Counted from the first letter of the stretch, positions 1 to 6,114 are shown. The stretch is 7,543 bases of DNA from Rhodobacteraceae bacterium UBA1957 (GCA_002336405.1 DDEJ01000102.1:1-7543); one strand, 5' to 3'. The notes: a model not told the origin generated them from the sequence alone. Numbers and translations: made by a program.

Positions 1-934
1 GGTTTGATCCGATTGCACGCAGGCTGGCCATGACTTTGGGTTGGCCGGGCAGTTTTGCCATAAGATCGATTTTTTGTCCTTCGGATTCAGGCATCCTCAG
101 GGCGAAATCCAGCCGTTGTCCCGGTCCGACAAGCACAGGCTTTAGGGCGGTTGGCAGGGCGATCGGGTCGCGCACCGGATGGCCATCCCACGCGATGATC
201 TGTGCGTTGGTCGTTGTGAGATAGAGTTTGTGAATGCGGGTGGTGTCTGTATTGACCACCCGCAAACGCAGCAGTGCGCCGGCGGGGTGGTCGTAGACCG
301 GGTTTTCTTGCCAGTTTGCAGTCACGACGTTGCCAAAAGTGCCAGCCCGCGCCGCGCCGCGGCTGGTAAAAGACGGTAGAAAATTCCCCTCTTCATTGAG
401 ACGGAAATCTCTTAAGTTGATCACCTGGTCCGCGTCAAATCCTGGATCTATCGCTTCGTTGATCACAAGAACACCAGTCAACCCATGTGCCATCTGATCC
501 ATTGTCATACAGTGCGGGTGATACCAATAGGTGCCAGCATCGGGGGGGGTAAAGGCATAAGAAAAGGTTTCGTCTGTGGCGATTGGCATCTGGGTGAGAT
601 AGGGAACGCCATCCATCGCGTTTGCAATGCGCAGCCCATGCCAATGCATCGAGGTGTAGTCGGGTAGTGTATTGCGGACGTTCAGCATCATTGGCTTTGC
701 CTGATGGCCAACAAGCACTGGGGGAGGGGCCTGTGGTGACAGGCTGACCATGTCTGAGGTTGGTGGGTGATCACTGAATCTATAGTGGGCATTCTGTATG
801 GTTAAGTCGTAGAGAGCCAGCGCTCTGCGCTGGCCAAGATTTGCGGCAAGGCCTGCTGCACCCAAGTTTGCGGCGTGGAGACCCGCACCGCCTGCAATTG
901 CACTGGCGGTCAGAAGAAAATCACGTCGCTTCAC
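1..934 (-). CDS. Multicopper oxidase, Tat-exported, N-terminal 311 codons (runs off the left edge)
   Basis: This is a periplasmic cupredoxin-type multicopper oxidase (CotA/CopA/FtsP-like superfamily), which oxidises a substrate and reduces oxygen to water. The reading frame is open from a GTG at 934 to the window edge. The N-terminus MKRRDFLLTASA is a twin-arginine signal, followed by an Ala/Gly-rich hydrophobic stretch to about residue 40. Two copper-ligand motifs are visible: HWHG at residues 97-100, followed by DGVPYLTQ (108-115), and GTYWYHPH at 134-141, with GLTGVLVI at 151-158. These are the first two of the four His-rich motifs that hold the type 2/type 3 trinuclear cluster. The C-terminal cupredoxin domain, with the type 1 copper Cys and the last two motifs, would lie outside the window. 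The family is usually about 450-500 residues. An upstream ATG at 941 hits a stop after two codons; the GTG is preceded by AGGA at a suitable distance. The substrate (metal, phenol or structural role) cannot be told from this part. It lies 159 bases downstream of the permease gene on the same strand, with no evident functional link. Confidence 0.9.
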   Translation of the reverse strand, partial: MKRRDFLLTASAIAGGAGLHAANLGAAGLAANLGQRRALALYDLTIQNAHYRFSDHPPTSDMVSLSPQAPPPVLVGHQAKPMMLNVRNTLPDYTSMHWHGLRIANAMDGVPYLTQMPIATDETFSYAFTPPDAGTYWYHPHCMTMDQMAHGLTGVLVINEAIDPGFDADQVINLRDFRLNEEGNFLPSFTSRGAARAGTFGNVVTANWQENPVYDHPAGALLRLRVVNTDTTRIHKLYLTTTNAQIIAWDGHPVRDPIALPTALKPVLVGPGQRLDFALRMPESEGQKIDLMAKLPGQPKVMASLRAIGSN

Positions 935-1016
935 CGTCTCATCCTATCTGTCATCAATCCGTATGTCTGGGTGATGGTCTGGCAAGAATGCTTGACGCTT
1001 ATGTGTGTAAGTTTAC

Positions 1017-1028
1017 GTCGAAATCGAC
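1017..1028. repeat. Short inverted repeat between permease and oxidase genes
   Basis: GTCGA-AA-TCGAC, a perfect 5+5 inverted repeat, lies in the 159-base gap between the permease stop and the oxidase start. No T-run follows on either strand, so it is not a normal intrinsic terminator. It could be a protein-binding site or chance. No convincing promoter was found in the rest of this gap. Confidence 0.3.
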
Positions 1029-1093
1029 CTCGGTGGAAGGGGCACCCGAACAGAAAATCGCCTTACTTGGTCAGATAGGTGACTGCTGATGGC

Positions 1094-3619
1094 CTAGTCC
1101 CGGCTGCGCAGCGTTTGCGCCGGTCTGTTTGCCAGTGATTTCAATGCAAAGCCCAGCCCTGCCAACAGATTTGCCAGCAAACCACCAAAGATAATGCCAA
1201 GAGCCGAGGGCCAGACCACAGAGAATTTCGCCTCCATCACAAAATGGTTCACGGCCCAGCCACCCAAAATGCCAACTGCGAGTGCAACCACCCCCGCAGC
1301 CGCGCCCAATAGTGCAGACCTGAGCGCAAAACTTAGCAGAATTTGACGTCGGGTGGCCCCGATGGTTTTCAAAACGGCGGCCTCATAACTGCGCGCCCGT
1401 TCACCAGCGGCGGCGGCGCCGATCAGCACCAAAAATCCAGTGAGGATTGTGGTGGCCGCCCCATAAGAGGTAGCGCTGGCAATGGCGCCGAGTAATTTGC
1501 TGACCTCGGCAATGGCATCGCGCACTCGGATCGCGGTGATGTTGGGAAAGTGGTTTGCGAGGTCGCGCAGAATGCCCGCCTCTGCGGCCTCTGCGGCATA
1601 GAGCGTTGAGATGAAACTATGGGGAGCGCTGGCAATTGCCGCTGGGTTTAACGTCATCACAAAGCCGAGACCCGCGTCGGAAAAATCCACTTCACGGAAG
1701 TTTTTGATTTCTGCGGTGATACTGCGTCCCAGAATGTTCAGGGTCAACTTGTCGCCCAGCTCAAGGCCGATTTCAGCGGCTTCCTCGGCAGCGAAACTCA
1801 AAAGTGGCGGTCCGCTATAATCGGCCTCCCACCATGTGCCGGCGGTTAGCGTGGTGCGTTCAGGCAGGGTGGCGGCATAGGTTAGGCCGCGATCTCCGCG
1901 AATAACCCAGTGGTCGCCGGCCACTTCGGTGGCGTTAACCCCGTTGATTTGGGTGATCACGCCACGAAGCATTGGGGCGGTGTCCATACGCGTCACCTTT
2001 GGATTTATTGAGACGCGCTCAACAAAGTCGGTGATTTGGTCCTTTTGGATATCCACAAAAAAATACGAAGGTGCGACCTTTGGCAGATCCCGGGAGATCG
2101 CTGCTCTTAGATTGCCGTCAATCTGTCCAACGGCGGCCAGAACGGACAGTCCCAGACCGAGAGACATCACCACAGAGGTGCTGCCATTGTTGGGATTGCT
2201 GAGTGCGGCAAGCGCCCAACGCCAGACTGGTTGGCGCACGGCCCGCGAAGCCAGCCGTGCGGTGCGTTGCATTACAAAGGCCGCAATAGCAAGCGCAAAC
2301 AGAGCGCCAATTATGCCTGCTGCCATCCACAGCGTAAGTTTGACAGTGCCGTTAAACCAAACAGCAGAAGCCAGCAAAGCAGTGAGCACCCCTCCGATGG
2401 CCAAGAGATAGCGCAGAGCTGGCAGTGTCTTGCTCTGGCTGACTTGATCTCGAAATAACGTTGCTGCGCGAATATCCTCGACCCGCGCCAGAGGCCAAAG
2501 GGTAAAGATTAGAGCGGTTAAAAACCCATAGACGGCGGCTTCAAACAGCGGCTTTGCATAGATTGTAAAGCTGGCGGGTATTGGCAGTTGTGCATTGATC
2601 CAAGGTGCCAGAGCCAGTGGTATAGCGGTGCCCAGCAACAAGCCGAGTGCGATGCCGACACCTGACAGAGCCCCGATTTGCAAGAAATAAGTCTGGAAAA
2701 TGACCGCTCTCGTGGCCCCCAAAGTGCGCAGCGTTGCGATCACACTGATTTTACTGTCCAGATAGGTTTTGACCGCAGCCGAGACGCCGACCCCGCCCAC
2801 TGCCAGACCGGCAAGCCCAACCAACACCAGAAAGACGCCGAGACGATCAATGAAGCGGGCGATCCCGGGCGCTCCGTTGCGGGCATCCCGCCAGCGCATG
2901 CCGCTGTTGGAAAACCGGTCTTCCGCCGCTATCTTAAGTCGCTCAAGGTCTTTATCTGGTTCTAAAAGTAGGCGGTATTTGGTCGAAAATATGGTCCCCG
3001 GTGACAACAGGCCTGACGCTTTCAGCGCGTTTGTATGCACCAGCGTTCGTGGGCCCATACCATAGCCGTCGCTGGCGCGGTCCGGTTCCACGTTGAGCAG
3101 CGCTGAGAGCACAAAGTCTTGTTGACCAAGGCGGAACCGGTCACCAATCTTCAGATCCAGACGCTCGGCAAGGACCCTCTGCATCACACCACCTGGCGTC
3201 CCGTCCTGATCGCCGAGCGCGCGGTTCAGAGCAACCCCGTTCGATAATGTCACACTGCCGGTCAGCGGGTAGGCGTCATCAACGGATTTCACCTGTGTCA
3301 GCGCCTGTTCCGGGCCGTCGGGTCCCTTCACATGCGCCATGGACCTGAAATCTGTCACTTCGGATATAGCCAACGCGTTCCCGGCCAGCCAAGCCCGTTC
3401 TTCGGCGGTAGCAAACCGGTAGGTAAATTTGGCCTCTGCGTCGCCACCCAGTAGAGTGGCGCCCTGTTCGGTGAGGCCGGTCTCGATGGCTATTTTTATG
3501 GTGCTAACGGCTGTGATTGCGGCGACCCCGAGGGTCAGGCAGGCAAGCAGAATCCGAAACCCTGTGATGCCGCCACGCAGTTCCCTGCGGGCAAATTTGG
3601 CGGAAATTTTCCAGCTCAC
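1094..3619 (-). CDS. ybbP: FtsX-like ABC transporter permease, YbbP family
   Basis: This is the inner-membrane subunit of a MacB/LolCE-type (type VII) ABC system, which couples cytoplasmic ATP hydrolysis to movements in the periplasm rather than transporting small solutes. At 841 residues it fits the YbbP family (about 800). Visible parts: one N-terminal membrane helix (about 21-42); a large periplasmic region (about 45-255); an FtsX-like block of three helices (about 258-380) containing LRTLGATR at 297-304; two central helices (about 402-450); the family-typical region WRWALAALSN to SYFFVDIQ (467-525); a second periplasmic region; and a C-terminal FtsX block (about 720-835) containing LKTIGATRRQI from 750. 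The two LxTxGATR segments are the expected ATPase-coupling sites. The start is a GTG at 3619 overlapping the ATPase stop codon by four bases (GTGA), so the two are translationally coupled. Family assignment is strong; the substrate is unknown, with lipid or hydrophobic cargo inferred from the neighbouring esterase. Confidence 0.93.
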   Translation of the reverse strand: MSWKISAKFARRELRGGITGFRILLACLTLGVAAITAVSTIKIAIETGLTEQGATLLGGDAEAKFTYRFATAEERAWLAGNALAISEVTDFRSMAHVKGPDGPEQALTQVKSVDDAYPLTGSVTLSNGVALNRALGDQDGTPGGVMQRVLAERLDLKIGDRFRLGQQDFVLSALLNVEPDRASDGYGMGPRTLVHTNALKASGLLSPGTIFSTKYRLLLEPDKDLERLKIAAEDRFSNSGMRWRDARNGAPGIARFIDRLGVFLVLVGLAGLAVGGVGVSAAVKTYLDSKISVIATLRTLGATRAVIFQTYFLQIGALSGVGIALGLLLGTAIPLALAPWINAQLPIPASFTIYAKPLFEAAVYGFLTALIFTLWPLARVEDIRAATLFRDQVSQSKTLPALRYLLAIGGVLTALLASAVWFNGTVKLTLWMAAGIIGALFALAIAAFVMQRTARLASRAVRQPVWRWALAALSNPNNGSTSVVMSLGLGLSVLAAVGQIDGNLRAAISRDLPKVAPSYFFVDIQKDQITDFVERVSINPKVTRMDTAPMLRGVITQINGVNATEVAGDHWVIRGDRGLTYAATLPERTTLTAGTWWEADYSGPPLLSFAAEEAAEIGLELGDKLTLNILGRSITAEIKNFREVDFSDAGLGFVMTLNPAAIASAPHSFISTLYAAEAAEAGILRDLANHFPNITAIRVRDAIAEVSKLLGAIASATSYGAATTILTGFLVLIGAAAAGERARSYEAAVLKTIGATRRQILLSFALRSALLGAAAGVVALAVGILGGWAVNHFVMEAKFSVVWPSALGIIFGGLLANLLAGLGFALKSLANRPAQTLRSRD

Positions 3620-4308
3620 GTCGGCGTCTCGTTTGGCTGGGCCTCAAGGCGTCCGTCGCGCAAGTGAATGGTTCGATCACAGCGTTTGGCAAGGTCTGCC
3701 GCATGGGTGACCAAGATCAGAGTAGCCCCGTGTTTGGCGCTGAGATTGAACAATAGATCGACAATGGCGGCACCGGTGGCGCCGTCAAGGTTTCCTGTGG
3801 GTTCGTCAGCCAGCAAGATGGTGGGGCGTGTCACCAACGCCCGCGCAAGAGCAACGCGCTGCTGTTCGCCGCCAGACAGTTCAGACGGGTAATGCCCCAT
3901 GCGGTGCGACAGCCCCACGATCTCCAGCTCATCGTGGGCGCGTTGGAATGCCTGTTTGTCGCCGGCCAACTCGAGTGGAGTTGCCACATTTTCCAGTGCC
4001 GTCATATTGGGAATCAGATGGAAGGATTGGAACACAATACCCATGTGCTTGCGCCGAAACCGGGCAAGTTGATCTTCGCTCATGGTACTGAGGTCATGGC
4101 CCAGGGCGTTAATGCGGCCTGAGCTGGCTTGCTCTAATCCACCCATCAGCATTAAAAGTGACGATTTGCCCGAACCAGACGGGCCAACCAATGCTAGGGT
4201 CTCGCCAGGCAGCACATCTAGCGTTATATCGTGAATGATATCGATTTTTCCGGCATTCCCAGTCAAAGACAGGGACAACAGTTCGGCACTAACGACAGGT
4301 ACGGTCAT
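3616..4308 (-). CDS. ybbA: ABC transporter ATP-binding protein, YbbA/LolD-like
   Basis: This is the cytoplasmic ATPase partner of the downstream FtsX-like permease. All ABC hallmarks are present in a 230-residue protein: Walker A GPSGSGKS (42-49), Q-loop Q94 in IVFQSFHLIP, signature LSGGEQQ (144-150), Walker B ILLADEP with catalytic Glu169, D-loop GNLD (172-175) and H-loop His202. Length and the LSGGEQQRVALARAL form place it in the LolD/MacB/YbbA group. I chose the ATG at 4308 (MTVPVVSAEL). A longer frame to 4422 exists, but its extra 38 residues would run through the signal-peptide codons of the divergent esterase and look unlike this family. No strong Shine-Dalgarno sequence precedes the ATG; GGA lies about 11 bases away. 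Its promoter must lie inside the esterase coding region, because only 13 bases separate the two start codons. Confidence 0.93.
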   Translation of the reverse strand: MTVPVVSAELLSLSLTGNAGKIDIIHDITLDVLPGETLALVGPSGSGKSSLLMLMGGLEQASSGRINALGHDLSTMSEDQLARFRRKHMGIVFQSFHLIPNMTALENVATPLELAGDKQAFQRAHDELEIVGLSHRMGHYPSELSGGEQQRVALARALVTRPTILLADEPTGNLDGATGAAIVDLLFNLSAKHGATLILVTHAADLAKRCDRTIHLRDGRLEAQPNETPT

Positions 4309-4321
4309 AAAACGGGGTCCA

Positions 4322-5032
4322 ATGCTAAATATCTTTTCTCCATACGGTGTCTTGCGGGGGTTCAGCAAGAGCGTCGCTGCAGTTCTTTTGACGCCCGTAC
4401 TGGCCATCGCAGAGCCAGTCACAATATTGGCGCTGGGTGACAGCCTGACCCAAGGCTACGGTTTGGTGGCACAGCAGGGATTTGTCCCGCAGATGCAACG
4501 CTGGCTTGAGGATCAAGGACAGGAGGTGGCGTTAATCAACGGGGGTGTTTCGGGCGACACCACGAGAGGTGGATTGGCGCGGATAGGTTGGTCATTGACG
4601 CCTGAGGTGGATGGGTTGATCATTGCATTGGGGGGTAACGATCTTTTGCGCGGTATTGATCCGGACCTGAGCCGTCGCAATCTTGCAGGAATTCTGGATG
4701 TGGCAGGCGCATCCGCGATACCGGTCTTACTGGTTGGTATTCATGTTCCCAATAATTATGGCGCTGAATATAAGCAGGTTTTTGAGTCTATCTACCCAGA
4801 TTTGGCGGCGCAGTATGACACGCTTCTGGCTGATAATTTTTTAGCGGGATTATATGACAACCCTAATGATGGGCTCGCGTCGGTTGTGCGGTTCTTGCAG
4901 TCCGACGGGTTGCATCCAAACGCAGCGGGGGTCACGCGTATCGTAGACGCGCTGGGGCCGATGGTCGAGGAGTTGATTTCGCTCAGCAAACAAAAGCGGG
5001 CATCTAGCTGGACGCCCGCAGAAAAGCCATAA
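4322..5032 (+). CDS. tesA: Secreted SGNH/GDSL esterase (arylesterase / lysophospholipase TesA type)
   Basis: This is a periplasmic serine ester hydrolase. TesA family members cleave acyl-CoA, lysophospholipids and aryl esters; the physiological substrate here is not known. At 236 residues it fits the family. A Sec signal with hydrophobic core SVAAVLLTPVLAIA precedes a likely cleavage after Ala30. The SGNH blocks are complete: GDSL at 39-42 with nucleophile Ser41, block II GGVSGDTT with Gly78, block III GGND with Asn106, and block V SDGLHPNAAG with Asp195 and His198. The ATG at 4322 was chosen because it is followed directly by the signal peptide and preceded by GGGG about six bases upstream; a frame extending back to 4235 would overlap the ATPase gene. 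It is divergent from ybbA-ybbP with 13 bases between start codons, as in the E. coli tesA/ybbAP locus, which suggests joint work on envelope lipids. Its last codons also hold the terminator of the convergent cold-shock gene. Confidence 0.93.
   Translation: MLNIFSPYGVLRGFSKSVAAVLLTPVLAIAEPVTILALGDSLTQGYGLVAQQGFVPQMQRWLEDQGQEVALINGGVSGDTTRGGLARIGWSLTPEVDGLIIALGGNDLLRGIDPDLSRRNLAGILDVAGASAIPVLLVGIHVPNNYGAEYKQVFESIYPDLAAQYDTLLADNFLAGLYDNPNDGLASVVRFLQSDGLHPNAAGVTRIVDALGPMVEELISLSKQKRASSWTPAEKP
4988..5019 (-). terminator. Intrinsic terminator of the cold-shock gene, antisense within tesA
   Basis: On the minus strand GCGGGCGUC pairs with GAUGCCCGC around a six-base loop (CAGCUA): nine pairs, one of them G-U. 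TTTTGTTT follows directly (4995 down to 4988). The stem begins 23 bases past the csp stop codon. On the plus strand the hairpin is followed by AGAAAAG, so it terminates only minus-strand transcription. It occupies tesA codons 225-233. Confidence 0.85.
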
Positions 5033-5042
5033 CCGATTTGGC

Positions 5043-5249
5043 TTATGCGAGGACGATGTTGACAGCAGATTCGCGACCGTCGCGGCCTGGTTCGATGTCA
5101 AATGTTACCTTTTGATTGTCTGCCAAACCGGTCAAACCGGAACGCTCAACCGCTGAAATATGGATGAACACATCTTTTGTGCCGCTGTCGGGGGCAATAA
5201 AGCCATAACCCTTGGTTGTATTGAACCATTTGACGGTGCCATTTGCCAT
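5043..5249 (-). CDS. Cold-shock protein, CspA family
   Basis: This is a 68-residue single cold-shock domain that binds single-stranded RNA and DNA and acts as an RNA chaperone in the cytoplasm. Visible: N-terminal MANGTVKWFN, RNP1 motif KGYGFI (13-18), RNP2 motif VFIHIS (27-32), and the FDIEPGRDGRESA tail of the alphaproteobacterial type. The ATG at 5249 is fixed by AAGGAG eight bases upstream; a longer frame to 5375 only translates the leader. The gene has its own predicted promoter (5395-5423), a leader of about 139 nt with stem-loops, and its own terminator (4988-5019), so it appears monocistronic. A long structured leader is typical of cold-inducible csp genes such as E. coli cspA, but cold induction here is inference. 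It is convergent with tesA, with ten bases between stop codons. Which csp paralogue this is cannot be decided from the window. Confidence 0.96.
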   Translation of the reverse strand: MANGTVKWFNTTKGYGFIAPDSGTKDVFIHISAVERSGLTGLADNQKVTFDIEPGRDGRESAVNIVLA

Positions 5250-5257
5250 CGCCGTAT

Positions 5258-5263
5258 CTCCTT
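5258..5263 (-). promoter_or_regulatory. Strong Shine-Dalgarno site of the cold-shock gene
   Basis: AAGGAG on the minus strand, eight bases before the ATG at 5249. It decides the start codon. It is the best ribosome-binding site in the window and lies seven bases downstream of a stable stem-loop. Confidence 0.9.
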
Positions 5264-5270
5264 TAATATA

Positions 5271-5291
5271 CTGCCCGCGGAAGTGCGGCAG
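5271..5291 (-). promoter_or_regulatory. Stem-loop just upstream of the csp ribosome-binding site
   Basis: In the minus-strand RNA, CUG-CCGC pairs with GCGG-CAG around the loop ACUUCC, giving seven pairs with one bulged G. A plain five-pair version is CUGCC/GGCAG. It ends seven bases before AAGGAG, so it may leave the site open or influence its use. Pairing is seen directly; function is inferred. Confidence 0.55.
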
Positions 5292-5328
5292 CTTGGCTCT
5301 GTCAGTCCAAGATCGAGTGACTGGCCAA
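5292..5328 (-). promoter_or_regulatory. Leader stem-loop with two exclusive pairings (csp 5' leader)
   Basis: In the RNA, UUGGC-CAGUC can pair with GACUG-(5-base bulge)-GCCAA, giving ten pairs (arms 5319-5328 with 5303-5307 and 5293-5297). Alternatively CUUGG pairs with CCAAG (5307-5311 with 5292-5296), which breaks the first form. Both use the same 3' bases. This resembles a switchable leader but could be chance; no folding energy was computed. Confidence 0.4.
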
Positions 5329-5355
5329 AAGGAACAGTGGGTCGATAACGGTAAC

Positions 5356-5376
5356 GTTGCATCGATAAAGTGCAAC
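5356..5376 (-). promoter_or_regulatory. First stem-loop of the csp leader
   Basis: GUUGCA and UGCAAC form a perfect six-pair stem around a nine-base loop, starting about 12 bases after the predicted transcription start. It may stabilise the 5' end of the messenger. The loop contains TTATCGA, which is repeated at 5342-5348, 20 bases away. Confidence 0.45.
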
Positions 5377-5396
5377 CTTGATTTACATAAATCAAG
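5377..5396. promoter_or_regulatory. Operator-like perfect palindrome at the csp promoter
   Basis: CTTGATTTA-CA-TAAATCAAG is a perfect 9+9 inverted repeat with a two-base centre. It overlaps the last two bases of the predicted -10 box and covers the predicted start point near 5388, the classic place for a repressor site. The half-site TTGAT recalls FNR/FixK sites, but those have four bases between halves and this has eight. The protein that binds is unknown. Confidence 0.55.
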
Positions 5397-5423
5397 TATA
5401 TTTCGACAATTGGAGTTCGTAAA
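5395..5423 (-). promoter_or_regulatory. Predicted sigma-70-type promoter of the cold-shock gene
   Basis: On the minus strand TTTACG (5423-5418; four of six to TTGACA) and TATACT (5400-5395; five of six to TATAAT) are separated by exactly 17 bases. AT-rich sequence including TTAATATTAA lies just upstream of the -35 box. The predicted start is an A near 5388, giving a leader of about 139 nt. A second, weaker candidate (TTAACC, 18-base spacer, TATTAT at 5456-5451) lies further upstream. Confidence 0.55.
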
Positions 5424-5474
5424 ACTTAATATTAATGGGAAAATTGACTGATAATACGGATAAATTATTCATTT

Positions 5475-5488
5475 GGTTAAATTTAACC
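5475..5488. repeat. 14-base perfect palindrome between the acetyltransferase and csp genes
   Basis: GGTTAAATTTAACC is fully self-complementary and begins 22 bases past the acetyltransferase stop codon. As RNA it could form only a weak five-pair hairpin, and no T-run follows, so it is a poor terminator. A protein-binding site upstream of the csp promoter is the alternative reading. Confidence 0.35.
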
Positions 5489-5510
5489 GTATAATGTCGT
5501 CTGTGTAATC

Positions 5511-5966
5511 TTACATACTATAGTTCCAAATATATTTAATATCAGGCAGTTTTAAATCGTTTTGGCTTCCATCGGTACGTTGATCCTCTATGAAACCCTC
5601 ACTTCGATAAAAACTTCGTGCTTGGGTGTTTTGAACATAACTCCAAGCTGTCAAGTGCGCTTTGCTTTGTTTGGCATCTTGCACAAGTACACTGCCGACC
5701 CCTTGGCGCTGTGCGCCGCTGTGGATGAACAGCGCAATGATATCGTGCCGATCACGGGCGAGAAAGCCAACCATGGCGCTATCAAGCCGCGCCACACGCA
5801 CCCAACCCAAAGCAATCATACGGCTGGCAAAATGAATTTCCTCGGCGCGGCTGTGAACGCGGGGGTGCCAATCTGTCAAATCAACATGTTCTGACAGGAT
5901 CGCACCAATTTTCCCAGCGTCCAACGAAGTCGCGTCAGTGACAGTTATCGCAGCCACAGTTGGCAC
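5511..5966 (-). CDS. GNAT-family N-acetyltransferase
   Basis: This is a 151-residue protein expected to transfer an acetyl group from acetyl-CoA to an amine; the substrate is unknown. The GNAT fold is indicated by beta4 and motif A, IIALFIHSGAQRQGVGSVLV at about 77-96, with the pyrophosphate-binding loop QRQGVG at 86-91. It is also supported by motif B NTQARSFYRSEGFI at 113-126. The C-terminal SQNDLKLPDIKYIW matches a small GNAT type I recognise from Rhodobacteraceae. The start is a GTG at 5966; a stop three codons upstream excludes longer forms, and there is no clear Shine-Dalgarno sequence. A second GTG three codons in is possible. It stands alone, divergent from truA, with 261 bases to csp downstream. 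Its 3' end is AT-rich compared with the rest of the gene. Confidence 0.85.
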   Translation of the reverse strand: MPTVAAITVTDATSLDAGKIGAILSEHVDLTDWHPRVHSRAEEIHFASRMIALGWVRVARLDSAMVGFLARDRHDIIALFIHSGAQRQGVGSVLVQDAKQSKAHLTAWSYVQNTQARSFYRSEGFIEDQRTDGSQNDLKLPDIKYIWNYSM

Positions 5967-6096
5967 GTTTGATCAAAGAGGGGCATTAGCTTTTCTTTGT
6001 TTTCTGAGGTCAGTGGGCTGAGGGCCGCCGGCCTCATTTGTTTGCGAAATATCCGACACGTTTGTTGGGTGAGGGGTTGGTTAGTGTTTAGCGGTG

Positions 6097-6114
6097 GATG
6101 ACGTATTTGTCATC
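6097..6114. repeat. Inverted repeat upstream of truA
   Basis: GATGAC-N6-GTCATC is a perfect 6+6 inverted repeat with spacer GTATTT, lying about 170 bases before truA and 131 bases before the acetyltransferase start. The spacing suits a dimeric regulator on the DNA, or a small RNA hairpin. No promoter is clear beside it, so the role is unknown. Confidence 0.35.

Noticed and set aside
1570..1605. Repeated GCCTCTGCGG units in the permease gene
   Set aside because: They encode the AAEAAEAG stretch; a short codon-level repeat of Ala and Glu, not a distinct repeat element.
1929..2411. 160-residue plus-strand frame inside the permease gene
   Set aside because: It is antisense to strongly conserved permease sequence, has a low-complexity Ala/Arg/Ser-rich composition and no recognisable domain.
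4309..4422. Longer start for the ATPase (38 more residues)
   Set aside because: It is the antisense shadow of the esterase signal-peptide region and makes the ATPase atypically long.
5250..5375. Longer csp start giving a 110-residue protein
   Set aside because: The extension translates the predicted structured leader; the canonical 68-residue protein has a strong AAGGAG at the correct distance.
5377..5396. Reading the csp palindrome as an FNR/FnrL box
   Set aside because: The half-sites TTGAT/ATCAA are right, but they are eight bases apart instead of the required four, so the helical phasing is wrong for an FNR dimer.
5490..5495. Exact TATAAT on the plus strand as a promoter
   Set aside because: No acceptable -35 hexamer lies 16-18 bases upstream, and no plus-strand gene begins for almost 800 bases. 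The block is AT-rich, so a chance match is likely.
6019..6036. GC-rich hairpin followed by TTTGTTT as a plus-strand terminator
   Set aside because: The stem (TGA-g-GGCC / GGCC-TCA) is imperfect with a bulge, and no plus-strand gene ends nearby for it to terminate.
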